From Piper betle (Eukaryota; Streptophyta; Magnoliopsida; Piperales; Piperaceae): a stretch of DNA of 64,000 bases. Position 1 is the first letter of the stretch, and each line of letters begins with the position of its first letter. Position numbers and translations under genes: made by a program. Shown here piece by piece: positions 48,054 through 59,147 of this stretch. The stretch lies in contig JAURVB010013997.1 in NCBI GenBank assembly GCA_033002965.1, positions 124,001 to 188,000 of the forward strand, in the 5' to 3' direction. Below the pieces are notes generated by a model. It searched no databases and was not told the origin of the DNA. It worked only from the letters and a program-made list of their open reading frames with translations.

Positions 48054-49500
48054 ATTAATGTATGAGATCTTACCTAATGCTAGGTGCGGAGGCACATAAT
48101 AGATCAATGTAAACATCATGCGCTACCTCGTAATAAAACCAATTATTAATGATATCTCCTTCTCGATTTCTTCTTCCATAACTTGAGCTCAGAGAAGGAA
48201 GAGATAAGAGGGCCTTATGGAGAATGTGGTCAGAAATCAATAATAGAATCCTAGTGTCTTGACTAAAGGTTCTAGTATCTAAATGATCTGGTATACAATA
48301 TTAATATTTTTTTTAAGACACAAAGTGAGAATTCCTCGATCCAAATATTTTCTAACCAAATTTTTACCCATATTAAAAGAAAATGTGTTTTATTATCATT
48401 TTCTTCATTTAGTATGGGTAAGGGTTCTTATCTTAATCTAAAGAGGGTGATCGACCTACTTGATGTCAAAAGACCAACAAGGATGAAGGATGAACGAATT
48501 GAATTAGGATGGAGGGGAGGCGGCAGTTGGGGGTAGGAGTTTGATGCGGCAAGGCTGCTTTGGAGGTCCCTAGGGAGGGCAGAGGACATTGGGCAGACGG
48601 GGACCATAGAGTCACTCGGGGGGGGGGCGACACGGCCACCTCATGTTTGACATGGGTTGACACACCCATTAAAAGGCGTGTGCACGTACAACATTTTTTT
48701 TTCAAAAAAAATATTAAATAATATATTTAAATGATATGTTCTATATGATTCTAACAAAATATACATGAATAATGCAAATCATGCAAAACAACCAAAGAAA
48801 AAAAAAGAAAAGTGTACGCGGTAGAAGGGGACGAGAAGGGGGAAGAATGGGGAGGAAAAAGAGAAGAAACGAGGGGAGGAAGGAGGATAAAGAGAGGGGA
48901 AGATGGCAGGAAGAAAAACTGGGAGGTGGCCAAGGTGGAGGAGAGGAGAAGAGAAGGTGAGAAAAAGGGGGCGGCCAAGCGTTTTTATAAAAGTTTCTAA
49001 CTAACGCCAAAGCAAAGGTGCTCTAGGGGCATGCCCCTGAGCGCAGGGCATGCGTGCGCCCTCATGTGAGGGAGCAAAGGTGCCAGGAGGGGCACTGTTG
49101 CGCGTAGAACTTAACCGTGGTGAGGGGGGAAAGGAAAAGGGAAGGAAGGGGAGGAGGGAAAAGAAGGGGAAAAAAAAGAGCAAGGGGCGAGACAACTTCT
49201 AAACATGACTAGGGATCGAGGGTGGGTATGCTGAGGATGCATGCGACACAAATCTAACGCGATATATAGCCCTAGGCTAACTAAAACATCTTCAACCACA
49301 ACAAGGACACGAATTGGAAATTGGGGCAACCGGATAATACTTAAGGGTGGAGATGCCCGATGCCCAATGCCCAACTCCACAACAACACACAAATGCCCAC
49401 TTAGCACCAATAGGATTAAACTGGACCGACTACATGCTAACCTAGTTAAACCAAAACTAAACTGGTCGTAAAAACACCAGACCAATGGGTAAACTCTACC
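48054..49500 (-). repeat. Repeat G (LTR-like), copy 1
   Basis: 48720-49500 matches 57600-57848 plus 61143-61570: an A/G-rich block (48790-48960), 'ggccaa(g/a)cgtttttataaaa', 'gccctaggctaactaaaac' and a region with 'ccaactccacaacaa'. The second copy ends ggcaagttttaca, which on the minus strand is a TGTAAAAC LTR start, so this is probably an LTR in minus orientation. Its place directly after the integrase of the minus-strand element suggests it is that element's 3' LTR. The minus-strand frames here (48466-49557) are low-complexity. Confidence 0.6.
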
Positions 49501-49569
49501 AACAGAAGATGCACACCCCACAAATAGCCAAAAGTCAAGTACAAATGATATGTGCATGTCATCAGTGAT

Positions 49570-50039
49570 CTCAACGTTCAGTCTGATTGCCCATCTGTCT
49601 AAGGAAGATACGTTGCAGTGAACCTAGCCTCTATGTCCAACTCTCTTCAACAAAGTCTAGAATGTAGTGAACCTCAAATCTCGGTTAGACAAATTGTCTC
49701 TTGGCACCCCATGTAGCCTGATAATCTGATCTCTATACAGTCCAACTACGATAGTCAAGGGACAAGTCTTCCTGATTGGAATGAAGTGGGTTGATTTTGT
49801 CAATCGATCTATGATCACCCATATCGTATCAATTTGGCGATATATAGGTGGTAGAAGCAAGACAAAATCACAAGTGATAAATCCCATTTCCACTTAGGAA
49901 GTAGCAATGATTGAAGCATCCCTCTAGGTTTCATGCGCTCGGCCTTTACCAATTGACAAACAAGACATCTCGACACCACGTCAAGCAGGTCTTTCTCCAG
50001 CCCAAGCCACCTATACAATCTGCAAACATCATGATACAT
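49570..50039 (-). pseudogene. Integrase fragment of the chromovirus-like element
   Basis: Two overlapping minus-strand open stretches (49815-50039 and 49657-49893) carry the zinc-motif end (RCLVCQLVKAE), the catalytic-core start (IWVIIDRLTKSTHF) and HGVPRDNLSNRDLRFT, where the second catalytic Asp lies. The continuing sequence to about 49570 resembles the '(H)PQTDGQTER' block but is frameshifted. The C-terminal domain is missing. Confidence 0.85.
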
Positions 50040-50249
50040 CTTTATGGATCCAAGGTGGACCGTGAATCTCGAATAGTGTGCCTCCTGAATAATCTACTAT
50101 TGAATACCTAAGTGCGTTGGCAACTTTGGTAGGTAGAACCTGCCTTTTATCTACACTAACCCATCGACATCTCTGGTCAAACCAAGGTGTGTGCTCTAAG
50201 CCATCCAACTATCCGGCTGCTCATCCTCATCGTGTGCTTGCCAGATCCG

Positions 50250-51756
50250 CTCTAACACTGTTGGGCTAATCACTAATCTTGCCATCATTGCCACCAACTC
50301 TTTATCAGATACAACGACCCTCTGAATGTTGTACATGATGCCCATCGCTGCCAATCTGGCTCCACACAACACTAGTCTTCGAGTCTAGGCATCACCACTA
50401 CATTAGCCTTACCTAGGGGGTAGGCAATCTTGATGTCATAGTCAGCTAGGAACTCAAGTCATTGCCTTTATCTGCTCTTGAGCTATTTCTGTGTGAAGAT
50501 ATTCTCCAAGTTCTTATGATTAGTTTAGAGCTAGAAGGGACTCCATATAGGTAGTGGCGCCAAATTTGGAGAGCAAAGACCACCACTACCAATTCCAAAT
50601 CATGTGTCGAATAATTCTGCTCGTGGATTTACAACTGCCGGAACATGTATGCTACCACTCTACCCCTTTGCATCAACACACAACCAAGTCCTATACCTGA
50701 AGCATCATTGTATGCCACGAAGTCATCATGACCCTCTAGGAGATTCAGGATGAGCGTTGAAGTGAGCCGGTCCTTCAATGTATCAAAGTTGTGCTTACAG
50801 GCATCAATTCACTAGAAGTATTCCTTCTTCTAGTTAGCCGTGTGAGAGGCACTACTTTCAAGGGGAAATCCAGTATGATAGTCGGTAGTAGCCTGCAAGC
50901 CCTAAGAAACTCTAAATCTTTATGTTGACCTCGGTCTCTCCCATCTAAGAACTATCTCAACCTTGGTTGTTTCTACTAATATACCTGCCGATGACACCAC
51001 CTGGCCAATGATTATTACCTCAGATAGCCAAAACTCGTGCCTAGATAGCTTGGCGTACAATTGGTGCTCTCACATAGTATGCAAGGCTATCTGTAGGTGT
51101 GCCTTGTGCTACTCCTGAGATCTCGAGTAGATCAAAATGTAGTCCACAAAAAAATTACAAACTGATCTAGATACGGCCTGAACACTCAGTCATGAGATCC
51201 ATGAACACTGCTAGGGCATTAAGTTGAAGAGCATGAGAAGGAACTCATAATGACTATATCTTGTCCTAAAGGCTATCTTTTGTATATCCTCCTCTCTGAT
51301 CCTGAGCTGATGATAACCTAACTGAAGATCAATCATTGAAAGCATAGAAGCTCCCCCAACTGGTTAAACATGTCATCAATCGTGGACACGAGGTATTTGT
51401 TCTTCACATTCACCCGGTTGAGCTTCTACAGTCAATGCACAACCGTACACTGTCATCATTCTTCCTGACGAAGAGGATAGGAGCACCCTAGGTGAGATGC
51501 TTGACCTGATAAACCCTCGATCCAATAGCTCCCGGCAGCTCCTTGAGCTCCTTGAGCTCGAGTGGGGCCATGCGATAAGGTGCTCTAGATATCGTTGTAG
51601 TATCCAAAACCAAGTCAATGGCACATTCCATCTCTCTGGCTAGTTACAACAATGAAATCAGACACAATTAGAATCGTTGCCAACTCTGGCTTCCTCTACT
51701 TTGTCGTGGCAATCACACTAGCAAGGAACACCTCACAGTCTTTGCTCATCAGCCTT
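50250..51756 (-). pseudogene. Reverse transcriptase and RNase H remnant
   Basis: Minus-strand phrases visible through frameshifts: GAPILFVRKND near 51490-51450; FVDYILIYSRSQE near 51150-51110, where the usual F(I/V)DD has become VDY; and NDASGIGLGCVLMQ near 50700-50660, the start of RNase H. No long open frame remains. Confidence 0.75.
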
Positions 51757-51809
51757 TGAGCTCTTTGATAGGAGATGATCATCGGATCACTATCTTGGAC
51801 CGGCCTTGG

Positions 51810-52183
51810 AATGCTATCTTCACCTTCCGTCTATAGTGAAGGTGAATATTATTCATCCTACAATCAATCAGCACTCGGTGTCTCAACATCCAATCCAACC
51901 TAAAGATCACATCGAACTCATGCATTGGTAGTACTGTAAAATCACTAAACAAGATATGTCACCATATGGCCACAACAACACCTCTAACACAATCTCTAGT
52001 CGTGAGGGCTACTTCGACAGGAGTAATCGCAACCAAGTCATAGCCTAACTCCTTTAGTCCTACTCTAATCCTAGGGATGAAAGTTTGACTTATGAAGGTA
52101 TGGGTGCTACCATAGTTGAACAAAATAACAACAAGAACTAACTTTAGAAGTAGTGTACCTGTGATCACTGCTACATCATGCAC
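51810..52183 (-). pseudogene. Aspartic protease, unit 1 of the triplication
   Basis: The minus-strand open stretch 51959-52183 reads ILFNYGSTHTFISQTF and then KELGYDLVAITPVEVAL. The frame then breaks, and the rest of the protease (the region of 'GLDW(L/M)') follows to about 51810. It is the unit closest to RT and so the natural partner of pol. Its catalytic Asp is also Asn. Confidence 0.82.
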
Positions 52184-52589
52184 AACCTCATCAGCGTTTG
52201 TAGCTTACACTATGCCTTGCTACTCAGCTCTGCCTTCCTAACCCTATGTTACTAGCAATGCATCTTCCCTTTGACCAGTCACTGCAACAACACCCCCTAT
52301 CTTTGATGGCCCTACTAGCCACACTGCTATTGAGCACCCCACCGCTACTATCCCTACCCATGCGGTTGAGGTGGAGGCGCATGAAAGAGGCCTCTGTTGT
52401 GGGTGGTCTCTGTTGGAACTACTGTTGCTACCTCGACTGATATTGTTGTTGCTCTTGAGGCCTCTACTGATACTACTGTTGAGGTTTAGGTTGGTACCGC
52501 TTTGCTGATATGGTTGTTGGAGAGCTTAGCGTGGAAATCTCTGAGCCGTTTGATAGGAAATGATCATTAGATCACTATCTTTGTCGTAC

Positions 52590-52900
52590 CCTGGAATGCT
52601 TTCTTCACCTTCAATCTATAGTGAAGATGAACAATCTTCATCCTGCAATCAATTAGGGCTTGGTATCTCGACATCCAATCCATCTTGAAGATCACATCGA
52701 ACTCATGCATTAGTAGCACTATAAAATCACTAAACAATATGTGTCACTATATGGCCACAACAACACCTCTCATACACCCTTTGCTTCGGCAAGAGTTGTC
52801 ACAACCAACTCATAGCCTAACTCCTTTAGTCCTACTCCAATCCTAGGGACAAAAGTCTAAGCTATGAAAGTATTGGTGCTACCATCGTTGAACAAAATAA
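52590..52900 (-). pseudogene. Aspartic protease, unit 2 of the triplication
   Basis: The minus strand reads LTIILFNDGSTNTFIA around 52905-52860, with further protease similarity interrupted by indels down to about 52590. Asn again stands at the catalytic Asp position. Confidence 0.75.
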
Positions 52901-53319
52901 TAGTAAGAACTAAGTTCAGATGTAGTGTACTTGTGATCACTACCATGTCATGGATAACCTTATCAGCATACACTATGCCTTGCTACTCAGCTTTGTCTCC
53001 CTAACTAGGTGTTACTGGCAATGCATTTGCCCTCTGAGCAATCGTTGCAACAACATCCCCTATCTTTGATGGCCCTACTAGCCAGACTACTACTAAACAC
53101 CCCGTCGCTGCTATCCCTACCCATGCTACTGCAATGGAGGCATGAGAAAGAGGCCTCTGCTATCCCCATATCTGTTGTTGCTCTTGAGGCCTCTATTGAT
53201 AATGCTGCTGGGGTTTAGCTTGTTACTGCTTTGCTGATATGGTTGTTGGAGAGCTTAGCATGGACATCTCTGAGCCCTTTGATAGGAGATGATCATCAGA
53301 TCACTATCTTAGCCCGGCC

Positions 53320-53637
53320 TTAAAATGCTATCTTCACCTTCTTTCTATAGCAAAGGTGACCATTCTTCGGCCTGCAATCAATCAGTGCTTGATGCCTCGA
53401 CATCCAGTCCAACCCGAAGATTACATTGAACTTACGCATCAGTGGCACTGTGAAATTAGTAAACAACATGTGTTGGTGTGTAGCCACAACAACACCTCTC
53501 ACACACTCTCCAATCGTGAGGACTACTTTGGCAAGAGTAGTCACAACCAAGTCATAGCCTAACTCCTTTAGTCCTGCTCCAATCCTAAGGACGAAAGTCT
53601 GAGCTATGAAAGTATGGGTGCTACCATAGTTGAACAA
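53320..53637 (-). pseudogene. Aspartic protease, unit 3 of the triplication
   Basis: A 105-codon open stretch reading FNYGSTHTFIAQTF, then GYDLVVTT and VIFGLDWMSRHQALIDCR, the pattern of a plant Ty3 retroviral-type protease. The usual catalytic Asp (in the family D-S-G) is Asn here, so this unit should be inactive. It is the best preserved of the three. Confidence 0.88.
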
Positions 53638-53989
53638 AATAATCGCAAGAACTAAGTTTTATAAGTAGTGTACCTATGATCATTGCTGCGTCATGCATAG
53701 TCTCATCAGTAGCATACACTATGCCTTGCTACTTAGCTCTGTCTCCCTAGCCCTGCGCTACTAGCAGTGCATCTACCTTATTGCCAGTCACTGCAGCAAC
53801 ACCCGCTTTCTTTGATGTAGCGGGGAGAGACCTCTGCTATGGGTGGTCTCTGTTCGAACTGTTGTTGCTGCCGTAGTTGATACTATTGTTGTTGTTGAGG
53901 CCTTTATTGATACTACCACTAGGGTTTAGCTTGGTACTGCTTTGTTGATATTGCTATTGGAGAGCTCAGCATGGCATGCATCACAATCC

Positions 53990-54045
53990 CTCATGCATTG
54001 ACCTAAATGCCTCCTCTGGCAGGGGGCACAATGGTAATCCCAACC
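53990..54045 (-). pseudogene. Gag zinc knuckle remnant
   Basis: The minus strand reads CAPCQRRHLGQCMRDCDACHA, matching the first half of the double knuckle 'CxxCGxxHxGxC...CxxCG' of chromovirus gag. The second knuckle is lost at the junction with the triplicated units. Confidence 0.7.
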
Positions 54046-55310
54046 ACTTGGCTACTTATCCCTCTGATATTACTGCAATCACTACAATCTGGGCACCTAC
54101 TACATCAACTGAGCCTGAACTACATGCACAACAATGACATCATCAGTTTGATGCCCCTGCAATACTCCCTACTGATCTTGGCCTCTGCCCTTGTGCCTCT
54201 ACTTAGACTACAACTAAGTAGAGTACCCTTAGATCTCATCATATGATGAATACGGTGAACAACCTCACCCTCCAAGGCTCTCATTACTGCCCCTCTAGTG
54301 TGGCACAGTCAAATATCGACATAGCTAACTACAAGCTCAAGCAAAATCCTCTCTCGAACAATCCTCTCTCGAACTTCACTGCCTCTCAATCTGGAAGGTG
54401 CCTAGCGCTAACCACTCCAAGGCAAGGAACATAGCATATTACTCTGCCATTGTTATGTCTCTCTGCTTCAGAGCCTTGAACTCTATCTTCTTCTCCTCAA
54501 TCATAATTGCAGAGAAAAAACTAGTTATAGAAGACCTCGCACAACTGCTCCAAGGACATCTCCTTAGTACAATGACTCCCCAAGGAAGAAGAGAGAATAG
54601 ACCACCACCAGATACATCCATGTCCTCTGGTCACTCCACCTACAACTTGGACCCAAAACTTTGGAGGGCAACCCATGTGCTAAAGAGCAACCTTAGTGTC
54701 ATCAAACCAGACAAGTGTGGTCTTTAGATTTGTGCTTACAGTGAAAAGACTACCTCCATTTTTCAAAATGCAGTTTGTGTCCCACTTTGGTGCAGGATGG
54801 GAAACGTGCTCATGGCATCCTGAGCTCTTGCCACACTCGAAGTGTCTAGGCCTCACTGCCTCACCCTCCACGCTCCCCTACCTCAGAGCAAGAGCTCTCA
54901 TCGTTGTCACACCTTGCAACTAAATCACTACAACACTAGTAATCCCTAGAGGTGGAAGAGTGTATTGCCCAACTACTAGAGGCATGATAAACTATCCTAC
55001 TACTGGCTCTGACGGGACTGGCATTGAGAACTACACAACTGGCTACTCCTCCAACACTGCAAACTCTCTGACTGGTGTCTTGGTAAATGGCATTGGTGGC
55101 AGAGGTGGAGTTCTATCCAAATTAGAAGTAGTCAGTGGGGTCTCCTCCATCGCCATTATCGTCTCATGTATTGTCTGGAGTAGGGATCTCATATCCTCAC
55201 AGGTCTACCTCATATCTTGGAGTATCTGCCTCTACTCCTCGCTGAGAAGACGAATCTCCTTCTCTTGAGTGCTAGCACCTCTATCCTCCTGGTGCTCCGC
55301 TATCATGTAT
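54046..55310 (-). pseudogene. Gag remnant of the chromovirus-like element
   Basis: A start-like frame at about 55305 reads MIAEHQEDRGASTQEKEIRL with stops soon after. Plus-strand open frames here (54007-55268) are shadows. The position between the putative leader and the zinc knuckle supports the gag call more than any motif does. Confidence 0.55.
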
Positions 55311-57840
55311 CAAGAGGCAAGCAGGGATGCCCATCTCAGGCATGCACCGGCAGTGGGGTCCCATCTTTGCTTGAGCTCCTAGTGTGAGCCATCTAGCAAA
55401 ACTACCCCTGGCACACTACCACAACCCACACAAACATTGATCAGCCAAAAAATCACTTTACATTCATAGAAGCATTTCAAAGGCACTATGCCACATTTCT
55501 AGATCATTCACACTATATTTAACACATATTTCATGTTCATCAGGCTATTGTCTTCACATGGGCCCTTCTCCTACAATTAAAAATCACAAAAGCTCCTCCA
55601 ACCAATGTTCCTTCTTTGCTTCGTGTATAAGCACAAGTAGCATGGTTTTGCATACCTACATTATTTAACTATCAGTTTTAGGACTCCATGGCTTAGAAAA
55701 GCTTATACAAAATAAATCAAACATGTATACCTAGAGTATTCTCTCTGCAAAATAGAGGAAAATAATTAGATAAACAAAAACTAGCAACTACAATGATATC
55801 ATATCACAAGGTGCAAGCCGATATGGATCATAGCACAAGTCTCAAGGTCACACGACTATAATATAATCACATGATCCATAGTCTCAAGATAACCACAATA
55901 AAATGTCATACATATAAAAAATAACAGAAGTTCCCAAGGGACATAACACAACATGCCAAAACCAAAAATACCAAAAGCCAACCCAACATCCTCCAGGGTC
56001 CTCGTGATCTGTCTAGATATACAGGCCAATGCCAAACCGGGTCACCCACATAATATAAGATTATGCATCAGCAACAAGTGTCACTAAGTTTGAAACAACT
56101 AATAGGGATATGTCTCAATACTAGCAAATGGATAAGATACTTATCTACGAAGAATTGAAATGAACCAACTTTTTTACAACACACTGATCATAAGCAAGTG
56201 ATAAATTGAGCCTCATTATAATCATAATTGTTGGTAACCGTACACATAGACCAGATAATAGCTCATAGTGACACGCAGGTAATATGGCCAACAGGGCCTA
56301 GCTAATAATCACTACAGTAGTGCATGGTTCGATTATACTCGATAGAGGCATACACATGTTGAAAAATACACTGCTAGCAAGTAATAAGCTGATGTCATAT
56401 ACATAACCATCAACTGAGAATCACAAGTGGGTACCGACAAGGCCCCTCAGTGACATCAATTCGTCTCGCGTGCAAGTCAAAATTCAAAAACATAATACAT
56501 GTATAAGGACTAGACATGGGTAATTCAAGGAGCGCGAAAATGCGACTTTGAGCTAGATCTTGTAGCTTTTGAAATCTCATTAAGAGATCTCATCCATGAG
56601 GTTTTATCAAATAGGAAGATCGATTAAATTGCCCATAGATAATGGGATTCAATAAAACACTATTAATTACGTTTTACAATGTAAATCAAATCATGTGAGC
56701 CAACCAAAAGATCGAGCAGAAGAGAGTCCTAACGAACTTGAGAAGAGCTTCTCATCTTGACGTGACAAGCCCAACTCGGAGTAGCTTAGTGATGTGGACA
56801 ATTACATGACCTTGTATGATGAATGTATGCAATGCATGAACAGTCAAAGATATAGTATGGATGCATGACATGCAATAGGAAATTAAATAAACACACAACT
56901 AATCTGATCTAATAACCGCATTCATACATGAATTTTTGATATAGTGAAATACGTTGAATAGGTTAATAAGCTATGTGCTAAAATCATAAGTGTGATATCG
57001 GTATATTAAAAATAGCGGAGCTTAAACCCACACAATTGAGATATTAGAAGATGTTAGTGTGTCAGGGGATATGAACTCCAAAGCTTGAGATATCCTAGTA
57101 CACTACATAGTAGCGCAATATCTTATTGGTAAATTAGTTGGTAACCCAGCGATTAAATCGCTGGGGTGAATGAAGATCTAGAACTTAAAAGATGTCGAAT
57201 TGAACAGATTCAATTAGCTTCTACAGAGCGAATTGAGATGTCATCATCCCCCAACCGAACTATGCATATAATGATTTTTATTAATTAAATCTTTTATTAT
57301 TTATTAAATTAATTAATTTCATTGTAGAATTAATTAAGATCATAATTTGGGTTCATTTTAAAATACAAATGCACAAAAATTATTATTAGTTGTTTATTTA
57401 ATTAATTAATATTTAGCGTGCAATCCCAAGGTAATTCAGATGTAACCCAAATTTATAAAGTTCAATTTTTCTTATTGTTACTTGATTTGGTGATTTAAGT
57501 GGCGTTATACCGCACACAAACAACAAATGCACAAAACACAACCCAAATATCAATAAAGGTGCAAACATTATATAAAAATTAAATTTTTATAATGATCTAA
57601 CATATAAAATATATAGAGTAATATATCAAAATGATTAAAATGATATGATTTACATGATTCTAATAAGATAAAAATGAAACAATGCAAATCATTCAAAACA
57701 ACTAAAGAAAAAAGGAAGAAAACGTACATGGAGGAAGGGGAAGAAATCGGAGGAAAAGGAAAAGAAAAAGGGGAGAAATGATGAAAAAGAGAGGAAAAGA
57801 GGGAGGAAGAAGAGCTGGGATTGGCTAAGGTGGAGGAGTG
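55311..57840 (-). repeat. Probable 5' LTR and leader of the chromovirus-like element, part 1
   Basis: 56560-56660 carries the 'gagatctcatc(c)atgaggtttt' and 'aatgggattcaataaaac' blocks seen in other minus-oriented LTRs of the window (for example 18180-18280 and 45840-45915). 57600-57840 matches repeat G copy 1. No clear PBS was found between 55310 and 56050, so the inner edge is unknown. No genes are seen. The stretch 57240-57440 is very AT-rich. Confidence 0.5.
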
Positions 57841-58289
57841 GATAAGAGTAGGGGTGAGCGTTGGTCGATCAGACATCGGGCAGGCATTGTCCACGTCCGT
57901 TCACTTAACCTCGGGTAAAAAGTTGGTCGTCCACGGTCAAAATTCTTCGGACAAGTCGATCATGGTCGAATATGGTCAAAATTTGGTCAATGTAGGAAGT
58001 TATTTTCTTCTGATATTTATTTTATTCTGTAATTATTTTTTTCATTATAAATATTATTTTTCTCACAAACAACTAATATCTTATTTATATAATCGTTATC
58101 TCTTTTATTTTTTTTAGTTTCTTTCATGTCAATTAACATAAAAATTAAAATCACTTTTTAAAAATATATTTGAATAAAATAATTTGTATTGCAATGGGAA
58201 AATTCAAAAAATAAGATTGATGCAAAATTTATGTCTAGATGTGTGTCAATGAAAACCCTCTATTGAAATTGAAAGTTCTTCTAGTGTTT

Positions 58290-58650
58290 GTCTTATTGGA
58301 GGCCTAAGCAAGAGATTGGAAGGAGTAAGCAAGTTGATTATAGAATGTTCATCAAATAGCCAACACGAACTGATTTGATGAATTATTTGGATGCACTAAC
58401 TATTCATTTTGTGGATGAGAAGTAGATAAGTAATTTAATATATTATAATGGTGGAGATCGAACATAGTAAATATCCTATTTTGGAAAAATTGCTCAATAT
58501 GATTTAGTCATTCCTATGTCAATTGTCGCCTCCAAATCGGCATTTAGTATCAGAGACCAAATAGTTAGCTCAACAGGAGTAGTTTGAACTCAAAAACACT
58601 TGAAGTATTGATACATGCCCAAAATTTGTTGAAGAGTGAATATGAAGGTA
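58290..58650 (+). pseudogene. hAT transposase C-terminal dimerisation domain, decayed
   Basis: The plus strand reads YPILEKIAQYDLVIPMS then IVASKSAFSIRDQIVSS, the hallmark 'A(R)xxLxIPxSxxxSEsxFS' region of the hAT C-terminal dimer domain. It is followed by a stop where the family continues, and then by remnants of the closing 'L..k.vEaLi..q.wL' motif. The rest of the transposase, including the catalytic core and BED finger, is not recognisable. Confidence 0.8.
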
Positions 58651-59147
58651 ATTCATATGTTATATTCATGCACTTTCAATTTTTGATATATTTTTCAACA
58701 TACATTCTTTTCTTGCTACTATATTTTTTACTTGTAGAAAAATAATCAAGTTCATCATTAAATTTGTTTGGAACAATAAATATTGAAGAATGGGTAGATA
58801 TTGATGATTGTGTTGATGGAGATAGTATTCAACATCCTCATGTCTATAATGAACATGTGAGAATGTTATATTTAATTTCTACTCTTCTCATATATGTAAA
58901 ATATTTCTACAAGTAATTAACTCTTTTGTATATTTTTTCATGTATGTGAGCTACAATGGATGAAGAATCAACTACTAGAATATTTTGTCTTAGAAGTATA
59001 TGAAATATTGGACTACATTTTGACGTCAAAAGATTACTTTAAAGCTTCTATAAATTGATTATATTTTGTTTGACTTGGAAATGTACAAGAGATAAATTTT
59101 GATAATTTAGTAAACTATGGTAATAATCGAGATCATTCTAACTACAG

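Larger units (their letters stand above)
51757..53970 (-). repeat. Tandem triplication of the protease region
   Basis: Three head-to-tail units begin at gagc(t/c)..tttgatagga(g/a)atgatcat: 51757, 52539 and 53271. The ctatag(t/c) landmark lies at 51831, 52616 and 53347, giving periods of 785 and 731 bp. Each unit ends in gctttg(c/t)tgatat...ggagagct(t/c)agc(a/g)tgg, and the third runs on into single-copy gag sequence at about 53970. Each unit contains one protease start and the spacer before it. Confidence 0.92.
49560..55310 (-). mobile_element. Degraded chromovirus-like Ty3 retrotransposon
   Basis: On the minus strand the order is gag (about 55310-54000), zinc knuckle (about 54045-53990), three tandem protease-containing units (about 53970-51757), RT (about 51700-50950), RNase H (about 50700-50300) and integrase (50040-49570). 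Frames are broken throughout by stops and indels. The integrase segments RCLVCQLVKAERMKPRG and TIWVIIDRLTKSTHFIPI are typical of plant chromoviruses (Tekay/Reina type). Integrase is cut near 49565. Confidence 0.88.

Noticed and set aside
47121..49557. Several open frames on both strands in purine-rich DNA
   Set aside because: Low-complexity Gly/Glu/Arg or Pro/Ser/Phe runs within LTR leader and repeat G, with no recognised domain.
52246..53562. Repeated plus-strand frames reading MLLAMHLP...
   Set aside because: Shadows of the triplicated minus-strand protease units; they repeat because the DNA repeats.
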